A stretch of DNA of 64,000 bases. Source: Mycolicibacterium rutilum. Its GTDB lineage: Bacteria > Actinomycetota > Actinomycetes > Mycobacteriales > Mycobacteriaceae. Shown piece by piece: positions 16,280 through 24,836 of this stretch. The notes beneath the pieces were generated by a model, which did no database searches, had not been told where the DNA came from, and saw nothing but the letters and a program-made list of their open reading frames with translations. The stretch is from contig NZ_LT629971.1 of NCBI RefSeq assembly GCF_900108565.1, positions 3,844,001 through 3,908,000 on the forward strand, given 5' to 3'. The translations under genes were made by a program, and so were the position numbers. Each line of letters opens with the position of its first letter. The first letter of the stretch is position 1.

Positions 16280-17638
16280 GTGCAGCGACGAATCATGGGC
16301 ATCGAGACCGAATTCGGTGTCACCTGCACGTTCCATGGGCATCGTCGGCTGAGTCCCGATGAGGTGGCCCGCTACCTGTTCCGGCGGGTGGTGTCATGGG
16401 GCCGCAGTTCGAACGTGTTCCTCCGGAACGGCGCCAGGTTGTATCTGGACGTGGGCAGTCACCCCGAGTACGCCACCGCCGAGTGTGACAACCTCACGCA
16501 GCTGGTCACCCACGACCGCGCCGGCGAGCGGGTGCTCGAAGACCTGCTCATCGACGCCGAGCAGCGGCTCGCCGACGAGGGCATCGGCGGCGACATCTAC
16601 CTGTTCAAGAACAACACCGACTCGGCGGGCAACTCGTACGGCTGCCACGAGAACTACCTGATCGTGCGGGCCGGCGAGTTCTCGCGGATCTCCGATGTCC
16701 TGCTGCCGTTCCTGGTCACCCGCCAGTTGATCTGCGGCGCGGGCAAGGTGCTGCAGACCCCGAAGGCGGCCACGTTCTGCCTGAGCCAGCGCGCCGAACA
16801 CATCTGGGAGGGCGTCTCGAGCGCCACCACCCGGTCCCGGCCGATCATCAACACCCGCGACGAGCCGCACGCCGACGCCGAGAAGTACCGCAGGCTGCAC
16901 GTCATCGTCGGTGACTCGAACATGTGCGAAGCCACCACCATGCTCAAGGTGGGCACCGCGTCGCTCGTGCTGGAGATGATCGAGGCCGGCATCGCGTTCC
17001 GCGACTTCTCGCTGGACAACCCGATCCGGGCGATCCGCGAGGTCAGCCACGATCTGACCGGCCGCCGTCCGGTGCGGTTGGCCGGCGGGCGGCAGGCCAG
17101 CGCCCTGGACATTCAGCGCGAGTACTACTCCCGCGCGGTCGAGTATCTGCAGAGCCGCGAGCCCAACACGCAGATCCAGCAGGTCGTCGACCTGTGGGGT
17201 CGCCAACTCGACGCGGTGGAGAGCCAGGACTTCGCCAAGGTCGACACCGAGATCGACTGGGTGATCAAGCGCAAGCTGTTCCAGCGCTACCAGGACCGCT
17301 ACAACATGGAGCTGTCCGACCCGAAGATCAGCCAGCTGGACCTGGCGTACCACGACATCAAGCGCGGCCGCGGCGTGTTCGACCTGCTGCAGCGCAAGGG
17401 TCTGGCCACGCGGATCACCACCGACGAGGACATCGAGGCTGCGGTCAACACACCGCCGCAGACCACCCGCGCCAAACTGCGCGGCGAGTTCATCAGCGCC
17501 GCGCAGGAAGCGGGCCGCGACTTCACCGTCGACTGGGTGCACCTCAAGCTCAACGACCAGGCGCAGCGCACGGTGCTGTGCAAGGACCCGTTCCGGTCGG
17601 TCGACGAGCGGGTCAAGCGGCTCATCGCCAGCATGTAA
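16280..17638 (+). CDS. pafA: Pup ligase (proteasome accessory factor A)
   Basis: This 452-residue ligase attaches the prokaryotic ubiquitin-like protein Pup to substrate lysines using ATP, marking them for the PrcBA proteasome. The sequence is nearly identical to remembered mycobacterial PafA over its full length. The N-terminal catalytic glutamate is Glu9 (MGIETEFG) and the essential aspartate is Asp57 (LYLDVGSHPEY). The C-terminus ends DERVKRLIASM as in M. tuberculosis. The start is GTG with MQRRIMG following, as in the family. In M. tuberculosis pafB follows directly. Here about 1.1 kb containing a DUF559 gene and two repeat elements separates them. Confidence 0.98.
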   Translation: MQRRIMGIETEFGVTCTFHGHRRLSPDEVARYLFRRVVSWGRSSNVFLRNGARLYLDVGSHPEYATAECDNLTQLVTHDRAGERVLEDLLIDAEQRLADEGIGGDIYLFKNNTDSAGNSYGCHENYLIVRAGEFSRISDVLLPFLVTRQLICGAGKVLQTPKAATFCLSQRAEHIWEGVSSATTRSRPIINTRDEPHADAEKYRRLHVIVGDSNMCEATTMLKVGTASLVLEMIEAGIAFRDFSLDNPIRAIREVSHDLTGRRPVRLAGGRQASALDIQREYYSRAVEYLQSREPNTQIQQVVDLWGRQLDAVESQDFAKVDTEIDWVIKRKLFQRYQDRYNMELSDPKISQLDLAYHDIKRGRGVFDLLQRKGLATRITTDEDIEAAVNTPPQTTRAKLRGEFISAAQEAGRDFTVDWVHLKLNDQAQRTVLCKDPFRSVDERVKRLIASM

Positions 17639-17651
17639 TTCTTCTTTGGCG

Positions 17652-17708
17652 CGAGCGCTCACTCTTGTACGGTTTGCGCTCCAGAATCTGTACAAGGATG
17701 AGCGCTCG
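17652..17708. repeat. 57-bp near-palindromic element, copy 1
   Basis: The arms 17652-17670 and 17690-17708 are inverted repeats matching at 17 of 19 positions (CGAGCGCTCA at the outer end, TTGTAC at the inner end) around a 19-bp centre. GAGCGCTC within each arm is itself palindromic. A second element of exactly the same length and layout lies at 18651-18707. Both have GAGCGCTCAC at positions 2-11, GTACG at 16-20, GTAC at 39-42 and TGAGCGCTC at 48-56. By my count about 39 of 57 positions agree in the better orientation. The element begins 13 bp after the pafA stop and could also terminate that transcript. Confidence 0.8.
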
Positions 17709-17712
17709 GCAC

Positions 17713-17721
17713 TTATCCACA
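17713..17721 (+). other. Perfect DnaA box (TTATCCACA) beside repeat copy 1
   Basis: TTATCCACA lies 5 bp after the 57-bp element and 45 bp before the DUF559 gene. It is the second exact copy in this window (the other is at 16195-16203). Confidence 0.45.
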
Positions 17722-17765
17722 GGGGCTATTGGCGATCGAGGCCCGCGGCGGCCGACAATTCCCGC

Positions 17766-18653
17766 ATGCCGCCCGAGCTTCGAGCTGTCCTCGCAGCGCA
17801 GGGCGGCGTCGCGACCTCGGCGCAAATCCTGTCGCATCTGAGCCGGCGCGGACTGCAGCGCCTGCTGCGCACCCGCGAGCTGGTGAAGATCTTCCCCAAC
17901 ATCTACAGCGCGGGCGAAGCCGATCCGTGGACCCGCCTGCGCGGCCTCGACCTTCGCTGCGGCGAACCCGTCGCCGCGTGTCTGGGCACGGCCGCCGCGA
18001 TGTTCGGTTTCGACACCGAAGACGTGACGGACCTGCATGTCCTCAACCCGCAGGGGTGCCTGCTGCGAGACCAGCCCGGGCTGACGGTGCACCGCCGGGA
18101 CGGCGCGCCGCTGACCGTCGAGAACGGTCGGCTGCTCACCACGCCCGCCTGGACTGCGGTCGAGGTCGCGCGTGCGCTGCGACGGCCCCGTGCCCTGGCG
18201 ACACTCGACGCCGCGCTTCGCAGCCTGACCTGTGACCGCGCTGAACTACGCGCGGCGGCTCTGGCGCAGGCGGGCCGGCGCGGGATCGTCACGGTGCGCG
18301 AACTCATCGAACTCGCCCGCTCCGAGGCGGAGTCGCCGATGGAGAGCGAAGCTCGGCTCGTGATGGTCGACGGCGGACTGCCCGAACCAGAGTTGCAGTA
18401 CAAGATCTTCGACCGGGACGGCCGCTTGTGGCGAGTCGACTTCGCGTGGCCGGATCTGCGGGTCGTGGTGGAGTACGACGGATTCGACTGGCACAGCTCA
18501 CCGGAAGATCTGCGGCGGGATCGGCAGAAGCGGGCCGCGCTCGAGGAAATCGACTGGCGGGTGATGTCGATCGTCGGCGATGACGTCCGTCGGCACCCCG
18601 ACGTGATGTTGCGCCGCATCGACGCTCTGCTCACCCGGGCCGCCGCAGCGTGA
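17766..18653 (+). CDS. DUF559 (Vsr/PD-(D/E)xK-like) endonuclease-domain protein with N-terminal winged helix
   Basis: The 295-residue protein combines an N-terminal winged-helix-like segment (residues 1-50, AAQGGVATSAQILSHLSRRG), of the kind annotated as AbiEi antitoxin-like, with a C-terminal DUF559 domain. The nuclease-like core reads WRVDFAWPDLRVVVEYDG, giving the Asp and Glu of a PD-(D/E)xK site. RRDRQKRAALEEIDWRVM and a terminal VRRHPDVMLRRI helix follow. Such genes are common in mycobacterial genomes and have no known function. The gene interrupts the pafA-pafB neighbourhood and is flanked by two 57-bp near-palindromes. Its TGA stop is the first three bases of the second element. ATG 17766 is the first sensible start. 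Whether it acts on the repeats, DNA mismatches or foreign DNA is unknown. Confidence 0.8.
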   Translation: MPPELRAVLAAQGGVATSAQILSHLSRRGLQRLLRTRELVKIFPNIYSAGEADPWTRLRGLDLRCGEPVAACLGTAAAMFGFDTEDVTDLHVLNPQGCLLRDQPGLTVHRRDGAPLTVENGRLLTTPAWTAVEVARALRRPRALATLDAALRSLTCDRAELRAAALAQAGRRGIVTVRELIELARSEAESPMESEARLVMVDGGLPEPELQYKIFDRDGRLWRVDFAWPDLRVVVEYDGFDWHSSPEDLRRDRQKRAALEEIDWRVMSIVGDDVRRHPDVMLRRIDALLTRAAAA

Positions 18654-18707
18654 GCGCTCACGTATGTACGGATGCGACGCGGAAATTCGTACCGGAGTGA
18701 GCGCTCG
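18651..18707. repeat. 57-bp near-palindromic element, copy 2
   Basis: The arms 18651-18670 and 18688-18707 match as inverted repeats at 15 of 20 positions, with GAGCGCTCAC at the outer end and GTACG at the inner end, around a 17-bp centre. Its layout equals that of copy 1 at 17652-17708. Because both copies are near-palindromic and their centres differ, their relative orientation cannot be decided. The first three bases are the DUF559 stop codon. The far end lies 20 bp upstream of the pafB -10. Confidence 0.8.
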
Positions 18708-18726
18708 GCCTACCGGCGGCACACCC

Positions 18727-18732
18727 TAAGCT
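18727..18732 (+). promoter_or_regulatory. pafB -10 element, leaderless arrangement
   Basis: TAAGCT fits TANNNT and ends 7 nt before GTG 18740, the start homologous to M. tuberculosis PafB. The corresponding -35 position falls at the outer end of the 57-bp element copy 2, so that element may shape pafBC expression. Confidence 0.5.
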
Positions 18733-18739
18733 GTTGCAA

Positions 18740-19735
18740 GTGGCGATCTCCAAAGTCGAACGGCTGATGAACCTCGTGATCGCGCTCCTGTCGACCCGCA
18801 CCTTCATCACCGCCGAGCGGATCCGCGAAACGGTCTACGGCTACTCGGACAGCGCCAGCGACGAGGCGTTCTCCCGCATGTTCGAGCGCGACAAGAACGA
18901 GTTGCGCGATCTGGGCATCCCGCTGGAGACCGGCCGGGTCTCGCAGTACGACCCCACCGAGGGCTACCGCATCAACCGCGACGCCTACGCGCTGCCCGCG
19001 GTCGAACTGACTGCCGACGAAGCCGCCGCCGTCGCCGTGGCCACGCAGCTGTGGGAGTCGCCGGAACTCATCACCGCCACCCAGAACGCGCTGCTCAAAC
19101 TGCGCGCCGCGGGCATCGACATCGACGCCGTCGACGCCGCCCCCACGATCACCTCGACCGCGGCGCTGCCTGGACTGCGCGGATCGGAGGATGTGCTGGG
19201 AATCCTCTTGTCCGCCATCGACAACGGGCAGGCGGTGCAGTTCCCGCACCGGCCGTCGCGCACCGAGCCGTACACCATCCGCACGGTCGAACCGTGGGGC
19301 GTGCTGACCGACCGGGGCCGGTGGTACCTCGTCGGCCACGACCGCGACCGAGACGCGACCCGCACGTTCCGGTTGTCGCGCATCGGCGCCGAGGTCACAC
19401 CGATCGGGCCGCGCGGCGCGGTGCAGCGGCCGAAAGACGCCAACCTGCGCGAAATCGTCGAGCGGGCGGTCGGGGAGTGGCCGTCGGGCGGACAGGCCAG
19501 GGTGTGGATCGCCGACGGGCGCGGCACCGCACTGCGCCGACGCGCGACGGCGACCGAACCGCACACCCTCGACGGCCGGACCGGTGAGGTGATCACGATC
19601 GACGTCGGCATGTTCGACCGGTTGGCCCGCGAAGTCGCCAGCTACGGTCCCGACGCGGTCGCGCTGGAGCCGCAGTCGCTGCGCGACGACGTGGTGGCGC
19701 GGCTGCGGGCGCAGGCGGGAGTGAACGCGATATGA
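18740..19735 (+). CDS. pafB: DNA-damage-response regulator subunit PafB (WYL domain)
   Basis: This 331-residue activator works with PafC to induce LexA/RecA-independent DNA repair genes in mycobacteria. The N-terminal winged helix (MAISKVERLMNLVIALLSTR) and the block EAFSRMFERDKNELRDLGIPLE are family hallmarks. The WYL and C-terminal extension domains follow from about residue 145. I chose GTG 18740 over TTG 18734 because homologues begin MA-SKVERL. The stop overlaps the pafC start as ATGA, in keeping with heterodimer formation. Despite the name it is not a proteasome component. Confidence 0.95.
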   Translation: MAISKVERLMNLVIALLSTRTFITAERIRETVYGYSDSASDEAFSRMFERDKNELRDLGIPLETGRVSQYDPTEGYRINRDAYALPAVELTADEAAAVAVATQLWESPELITATQNALLKLRAAGIDIDAVDAAPTITSTAALPGLRGSEDVLGILLSAIDNGQAVQFPHRPSRTEPYTIRTVEPWGVLTDRGRWYLVGHDRDRDATRTFRLSRIGAEVTPIGPRGAVQRPKDANLREIVERAVGEWPSGGQARVWIADGRGTALRRRATATEPHTLDGRTGEVITIDVGMFDRLAREVASYGPDAVALEPQSLRDDVVARLRAQAGVNAI

Positions 19736-20703
19736 GCACCGTTTCGACGCGGCTGGTGCGGCTGCTCAACATGGTCCCGTACTTCCAGGCCAACCCGCGA
19801 ATCACCTACGCCGAGGCGGCCTCCGATCTAGGTGTCAGCGAGAAGCAGCTGCGCGACGACCTCAACCAGCTGTGGATGTGCGGTCTGCCCGGCTACGGCC
19901 CCGGCGACCTGATCGACTTCGAATTCTCCGGCGACACAATCGAAGTGACGTTCACCGCGGGCATCGACCATCCGCTGCGGCTGACCTCGCCGGAGGCGAC
20001 GGGGGTGCTGGTCGCGTTGCGGGCGCTCGCCGAGGTGCCCGGCATGGTCGACCCGGAGGCCGCGCGCAGTGCGATCGCCAAGATCGAGTCCGCCGCCGGC
20101 GCGGTCGGACACGGCGGTGCGCTGACTGCCGCCGCGATCGAGGACCCCGCGCCGATCGAGGACGACGCCGCCGCCGCGGTGCGCGCCGCGGTCCGCGAAG
20201 GGCGTGCGCTGAGCATCGAGTACTACTCGGCCTCCCACGACCAGTTGACCAGCCGCATCGTCGACCCCATCCGGGTCGTCCTGGTCGGCGACCACAGCTA
20301 TCTGGAGGCGTGGTGCCGAACCGCCGAAGGGGTGCGGCTGTTCCGGTTCGACCGCATCGTCGACGCGCAGCTGCTCGACGAGCCGTCGGCGCCGCCACCG
20401 CCCGCAGTGCAGGCCGAGCCCGACACCTCGCTGTTCGACGCCGACCCGTCACTCCCGTCGGCCACGCTGCTGATCGACCGGTCGGCGTCGTGGATGTTCG
20501 ACTACTACCCGCTGCGGGTGACCCGCGAACTGCCCGACGGCACCTGCGAAGCCGCGATGACCTACGCCTCCGACGACTGGATGGCGCGGTTCGTGCTCGG
20601 ATTCGGCTCCGCGGTGCGGGTGCTCGAACCCGCCGATCTGGTCGCCAAGGTCCGCGAATCGGCCGAAGCGGCGCTGCGCGCATACGGCGAGCCCGCCACG
20701 TGA
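19732..20703 (+). CDS. pafC: DNA-damage-response regulator subunit PafC (WYL domain)
   Basis: This 323-residue partner of PafB has an N-terminal helix-turn-helix (STRLVRLLNMVPYFQANPRI, then SDLGVSEKQLRDDLNQLWMCGLPGYGPGDL). A WYL domain occupies about residues 150-225 (EGRALSIEYYSAS, RIVDPIRVVLVGDHSYLEAWCR), followed by the WCX extension. The length and order match mycobacterial PafC. It is translated from an ATGA overlap with pafB. tatA begins 35 nt downstream and has its own -10 candidate and ribosome site. Confidence 0.95.
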   Translation: MSTVSTRLVRLLNMVPYFQANPRITYAEAASDLGVSEKQLRDDLNQLWMCGLPGYGPGDLIDFEFSGDTIEVTFTAGIDHPLRLTSPEATGVLVALRALAEVPGMVDPEAARSAIAKIESAAGAVGHGGALTAAAIEDPAPIEDDAAAAVRAAVREGRALSIEYYSASHDQLTSRIVDPIRVVLVGDHSYLEAWCRTAEGVRLFRFDRIVDAQLLDEPSAPPPPAVQAEPDTSLFDADPSLPSATLLIDRSASWMFDYYPLRVTRELPDGTCEAAMTYASDDWMARFVLGFGSAVRVLEPADLVAKVRESAEAALRAYGEPAT

Positions 20704-20706
20704 CGG

Positions 20707-20712
20707 TAGACT
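20707..20712 (+). promoter_or_regulatory. Candidate -10 for the tatA-tatC-helY unit
   Basis: TAGACT lies 26 nt before the tatA ATG, and GGAGG (20724-20728) is placed as a normal ribosome-binding site. This gives tatA a short leader, unlike the leaderless pafA and pafB. No clear -35 is seen. Confidence 0.4.
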
Positions 20713-20738
20713 GGCCGCGACGTCTGGAGGTGACCTAA

Positions 20739-20993
20739 ATGGGCGGTCTACAACCCTGGCACTGGGTGATCGTGATCGCGGTGTTCGTGCTGCTCTTCGG
20801 TGCCAAGAAGCTCCCCGATGCGGCGCGTTCGCTCGGCAGGTCGATGCGCATCTTCAAGTCCGAGATCAAGGAGATGCAGGCGGACTCCAAGGTGGAGACG
20901 TCCGGAGCCGCCCCGGAGGCGACCCCGATCGCGTCCGAGCGGGTGGACAACCCGCTGCCGACCGAGCACCCGTCGGACAAACGTCCGGCCTGA
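20739..20993 (+). CDS. tatA: Twin-arginine translocase subunit TatA
   Basis: This 84-residue Tat pore subunit has one N-terminal membrane helix (WHWVIVIAVFVLLFGAKKLP), an amphipathic helix (DAARSLGRSMRIFKSEIKEM) and a flexible acidic tail. The glycine-lysine-lysine-leucine-proline hinge is typical of TatA. It is preceded by GGAGG with good spacing. tatC follows after 51 nt and helY after that, the conserved mycobacterial order. The complex exports folded proteins across the inner membrane. Confidence 0.95.
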   Translation: MGGLQPWHWVIVIAVFVLLFGAKKLPDAARSLGRSMRIFKSEIKEMQADSKVETSGAAPEATPIASERVDNPLPTEHPSDKRPA

Positions 20994-21044
20994 TCGTCGA
21001 CGATCCGGTGAGCGCGGCCATGGCGCCGCGTCAGTAGGCGTGCC

Positions 21045-21995
21045 GTGCAGACCACAGGACTCTTCAAGAAGCTCGACCCCCGCCGACGACGCGCGCGGGC
21101 CAATCCCGACGGCACGATGTCGCTGGTCGAGCATCTGCAGGAACTGCGCAACCGGCTGCTGATCGCGATGGCCGCGATCGTGCTCACCACGATCCTGGGC
21201 TTTCTCTGGTACAGCCACGGCGCATTCGGTCTGCCCAGCCTCGGCGACTGGCTGCGCGGGCCGTACTGCGATCTGCCGCCGTCGTCGCGCGCGACCATCG
21301 CACCCGACGGGGAATGCAGGCTGCTCGCCACCGCACCGTTCGACCAGTTCATGCTGCGGCTCAAGGTGGCCCTGACCGCCGGCATCGTGCTGGCCTGCCC
21401 GGTCTGGCTGTATCAGGTGTGGGCGTTCATCACCCCGGGGCTGTACCGAAAGGAACGCCGCTTCGCGGTCGCGTTCGTCACTGTCGGCGCCGCGCTGTTC
21501 ATCGCCGGCGCCGTGCTGGCCTACGTGGTGCTGTCCACGGCGCTCGGGTTTCTCCTCACTGTCGGCAGCGACGTGCAGATCACTGCGCTCTCCGGTGACC
21601 AGTACTTCGGTTTCCTGATCAACCTGCTGCTGGTGTTCGGCTTCAGCTTCGAGTTCCCGCTGCTGATCGTGATGCTCAACCTGGTCGGGGTGCTGCCCTA
21701 CGAACGGCTCAAGGCGTGGCGGCGCGGCCTCATCTTCACGATGTTCGTGTTCGCCGCGTTGTTCACCCCGGGCTCGGACCCGTTCTCTATGCTCGCGCTC
21801 GCGCTGGCGCTGACCGTGCTGCTCGAGTTCGCCATCCAGATCGCCCGCATGCACGACCGCCGCAAGGCGCGCAAGGCAGCACTCGAGGAGGTGCCCGACG
21901 ACGCGGCGGCCCCGATCGGTGCGGCCGAACCGCTCGAGACGCCGAGTGCCGTGCCCACGCCGGGGCGCGCCGTGATCGACGACGATGCCACCTAG
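21045..21995 (+). CDS. tatC: Twin-arginine translocase subunit TatC
   Basis: This 316-residue protein has six membrane segments and recognises the twin-arginine signal peptide. The N-terminal block MSLVEHLQELRNRLLIAMAA and the internal PVWLYQVWAFITPGLYRKERR are TatC signatures. The C-terminal 50 residues are a hydrophilic, alanine- and proline-rich cytoplasmic tail common in actinobacteria. The GTG at 21045 starts MQTTGLFKKLDPRRRRARA. The last 11 bases overlap helY in another frame, so the two are co-translated. Confidence 0.96.
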   Translation: MQTTGLFKKLDPRRRRARANPDGTMSLVEHLQELRNRLLIAMAAIVLTTILGFLWYSHGAFGLPSLGDWLRGPYCDLPPSSRATIAPDGECRLLATAPFDQFMLRLKVALTAGIVLACPVWLYQVWAFITPGLYRKERRFAVAFVTVGAALFIAGAVLAYVVLSTALGFLLTVGSDVQITALSGDQYFGFLINLLLVFGFSFEFPLLIVMLNLVGVLPYERLKAWRRGLIFTMFVFAALFTPGSDPFSMLALALALTVLLEFAIQIARMHDRRKARKAALEEVPDDAAAPIGAAEPLETPSAVPTPGRAVIDDDAT

Positions 21996-24726
21996 CGAGC
22001 TGGCCGGTTTCACCGAGCAGTTGTCGTTTCGGCTCGACGACTTCCAGCGCCGGTCGTGTGAGGCGCTGGAGAACGGGCACGGCGTGCTGGTCTGCGCCCC
22101 GACCGGAGCGGGCAAGACCGTCGTCGGCGAGTTCGCGGTGCACCTGGCGCTGGCCGCCGGCGGAAAGTGCTTCTACACCACGCCGATCAAGGCGTTGAGC
22201 AACCAGAAGCACAACGACCTGGTCCGGCGCTACGGCCCCGAGAAGATCGGCCTGCTCACCGGCGACCAGTCGATCAACGGCGACGCCGACGTCGTGGTGA
22301 TGACCACCGAGGTGCTTCGCAACATGCTCTATGCGAACTCCTCTGCGCTGCACGGACTTTCGTACGTCGTGATGGACGAGGTGCATTTCCTCGCCGACCG
22401 GATGCGCGGTGCGGTCTGGGAAGAGGTCATCCTGCATCTGCCCGACGAGGTGCGGCTGGTCAGCCTGTCGGCGACGGTGAGCAACGCCGAGGAGTTCGGC
22501 GGGTGGATCAAGACCGTGCGCGGCGACACCACCGTCGTCGTCGACGAACACCGTCCGGTGCCGCTGTGGCAGCACGTCCTCGTCGGCAAGCGGCTGTTCG
22601 ACCTGTTCGACTACCGCGCGACCCGGGCCAACAAGGCCAACCGCGAGCTGCTCGTCGACCCGGAGTTGTTGCGCCACATCGCCCATCGGCGCGAAGCCGA
22701 CCGGCTGACCGACTGGCAGCCCCGCGGCCGCGGCCGCAACCGGGGCAGGCCCACCATGTACCGCCCACCGGCGCGCCCGGAGGTGATCGGCACCCTGGAC
22801 CGCGAAGGGCTGCTGCCGGCGATCACGTTCATCTTCTCGCGCGCGGGCTGCGACGCCGCCGTCAAGCAGTGCCTGCGTTCGCCGCTGCGGCTGACCAGCC
22901 AGGAGGAACGGGCCCGCATCGCCGACGTGATCGACCGCCGCTGCGGCGACCTGCCCGAGGCCGACCTGATCGTGCTGGATTACCACGAGTGGCGCGAGGG
23001 CCTGCTGCGCGGACTCGCCGCCCACCACGCCGGGATGCTGCCGGTGTTCCGCCACACCGTCGAGGAACTGTTCTCCGCCGGCCTGGTGAAGGCCGTATTC
23101 GCCACGGAGACACTGGCATTGGGCATCAACATGCCCGCGCGCACAGTGGTGCTCGAGCGGCTGGTCAAATTCAACGGTGAACAGCATGTGCCGTTGACGC
23201 CCGGCGAGTACACCCAGCTGACCGGTCGCGCCGGCAGGCGCGGCATCGACGTCGAGGGACACGCGGTGGTGCTGTGGACGCCCGACGTCGAACCCGCCGA
23301 GGTGGCCGGCCTGGCGTCCACCAGGACGTTCCCGCTGCGCAGTTCGTTCGCCCCGTCGTACAACATGACCATCAACCTCGTGCAGCAGATGGGGCCGACG
23401 CAGGCACACGAGCTGCTGGAGGCGTCGTTCGCCCAGTACCAAGCCGACCGCTCGGTCGTCGGGCTGCGGCGCGGCATCGAACGCGGCGAGCGGATGCTCA
23501 CCGAGATCGGCGCCGAACTCGGCGAACACGAAGCACCCGTGCTCGAATACGCGCGGCTGCGCCAACAGATCTCCGAACGTGAACGGGCCCAGTCGCGGGC
23601 CTCGCGGCTGCACCGCCGCAGGGCCGCCAACGAGGCGCTGGCCTCGCTGCGCCGCGGCGACATCATCACCATCACCCACGGCCGGCGCGGCGGGTTGGCC
23701 GTGGTGCTCGAACCCGACCGCGACGAGGACGACCCACGGCCGCTGGTGCTGACCGAGCACCGGTGGGCGGGCCGCATCTCGTCGGCCGACTACAACGGCG
23801 GTACACCGCCGCTGGGGTCGATGACGTTGCCCAAGCGCGTCGAACACCGCAATCCCCGCGCCCGCCGCGACCTCGCGTCGGCCCTGCACTCGGCGGCGGC
23901 CGGCCTCGACGTCCCGTCCAAGCGCGGCAAGCGCAGCGGATCGGCCGATGAACCCGACATCGATCCCGAACTGGCCGCGCTGCGCAGCCGCATGCGGGCG
24001 CACCCCGCGCACCACCTGCCCGACCGCGAGGAGAGGGTCCGGGTCGCCGAGCGGTATCTGCGCATCGAACGCGACAACGAGCAGATCCGCCAGAAGGTGG
24101 CCGCCGCGACCAACTCGCTGGCCCGCACGTTCGACCGGATCGTCGCGCTGCTGACCGAGCGCGGATACATCGCCGGCCCGGCGGACAACCCCGAGGTCAC
24201 CGACGACGGCCGGCTGCTGGCCCGGATCTACAGCGAGAGCGACCTGCTGGTCGCCGAGGCGCTGCGCACCGGGATCTGGGAGGGGCTCGACGCCGCCGAA
24301 CTGGCCGGGGTCCTGTCGGCGGTGCTGTTCGAGGCGCGCGGCGACACCCCGGGCAGCCGGGACGGTTTCGACACCCCGACCGGACGGCTGCGGCGGGCGC
24401 TGAACCAGACGCGCCGGCTGTGGTCGGAGCTGCGCGCCGACGAGCAGCGGCACCGCCTCACCGGCAGCCGCGAGCCCGACGACGGCTTCGTCGCCGCGGT
24501 CTTCCGGTGGGCCACCACCGGCGACCTGACCAGCGCGCTGGCCGCCTCCGACGTCACCGGCAGCGGATCCCCGTTGTCTGCGGGCGATTTCGTGCGCTGG
24601 TGCCGTCAGGTGCTCGACCTGCTCGACCAGGTGCGCAACGCTGCGCCGAGTCCCGCGCTGCGGGCCACCGCCAAACGGGCGATCGCCGACGTCCGGCGCG
24701 GCGTCGTCGCCGTCGACGCGGGATAG
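21985..24726 (+). CDS. helY: Ski2-like DEAD/DExH-box helicase HelY
   Basis: This 913-residue superfamily 2 helicase is related to yeast Ski2/Mtr4 and is expected to unwind RNA during turnover. Walker A is APTGAGKT at residues 38-45, the Walker B box is DEVH at about 132-135, motif III is SLSATVSN, and motif VI is QLTGRAGRRGID. The C-terminal half contains the DSHCT-type helical domain (ENDING block WEGLDAAELAGVLSAVLFEARG). It overlaps tatC by 11 nt and lies in its conserved mycobacterial place. A long reading frame on the opposite strand is a composition artefact. Confidence 0.95.
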   Translation: MPPSELAGFTEQLSFRLDDFQRRSCEALENGHGVLVCAPTGAGKTVVGEFAVHLALAAGGKCFYTTPIKALSNQKHNDLVRRYGPEKIGLLTGDQSINGDADVVVMTTEVLRNMLYANSSALHGLSYVVMDEVHFLADRMRGAVWEEVILHLPDEVRLVSLSATVSNAEEFGGWIKTVRGDTTVVVDEHRPVPLWQHVLVGKRLFDLFDYRATRANKANRELLVDPELLRHIAHRREADRLTDWQPRGRGRNRGRPTMYRPPARPEVIGTLDREGLLPAITFIFSRAGCDAAVKQCLRSPLRLTSQEERARIADVIDRRCGDLPEADLIVLDYHEWREGLLRGLAAHHAGMLPVFRHTVEELFSAGLVKAVFATETLALGINMPARTVVLERLVKFNGEQHVPLTPGEYTQLTGRAGRRGIDVEGHAVVLWTPDVEPAEVAGLASTRTFPLRSSFAPSYNMTINLVQQMGPTQAHELLEASFAQYQADRSVVGLRRGIERGERMLTEIGAELGEHEAPVLEYARLRQQISERERAQSRASRLHRRRAANEALASLRRGDIITITHGRRGGLAVVLEPDRDEDDPRPLVLTEHRWAGRISSADYNGGTPPLGSMTLPKRVEHRNPRARRDLASALHSAAAGLDVPSKRGKRSGSADEPDIDPELAALRSRMRAHPAHHLPDREERVRVAERYLRIERDNEQIRQKVAAATNSLARTFDRIVALLTERGYIAGPADNPEVTDDGRLLARIYSESDLLVAEALRTGIWEGLDAAELAGVLSAVLFEARGDTPGSRDGFDTPTGRLRRALNQTRRLWSELRADEQRHRLTGSREPDDGFVAAVFRWATTGDLTSALAASDVTGSGSPLSAGDFVRWCRQVLDLLDQVRNAAPSPALRATAKRAIADVRRGVVAVDAG

Positions 24727-24836
24727 TCGACCGCACCAGTGCGAATACCGGGACACGCCTGGTTGCCCCGGTAGGGTGTTGGGGCACGACGTCCATATCT
24801 TCGCGGCGCACCCGTCGCGAACGATCAAGGAGTGAG

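Noticed and set aside
21787..24828. A very long open frame on the minus strand opposite helY and parts of its neighbours.
   Set aside because: High-GC DNA gives long antisense frames. The translation is arginine-, glycine- and histidine-rich with no motif, while the plus strand encodes a clear helicase.
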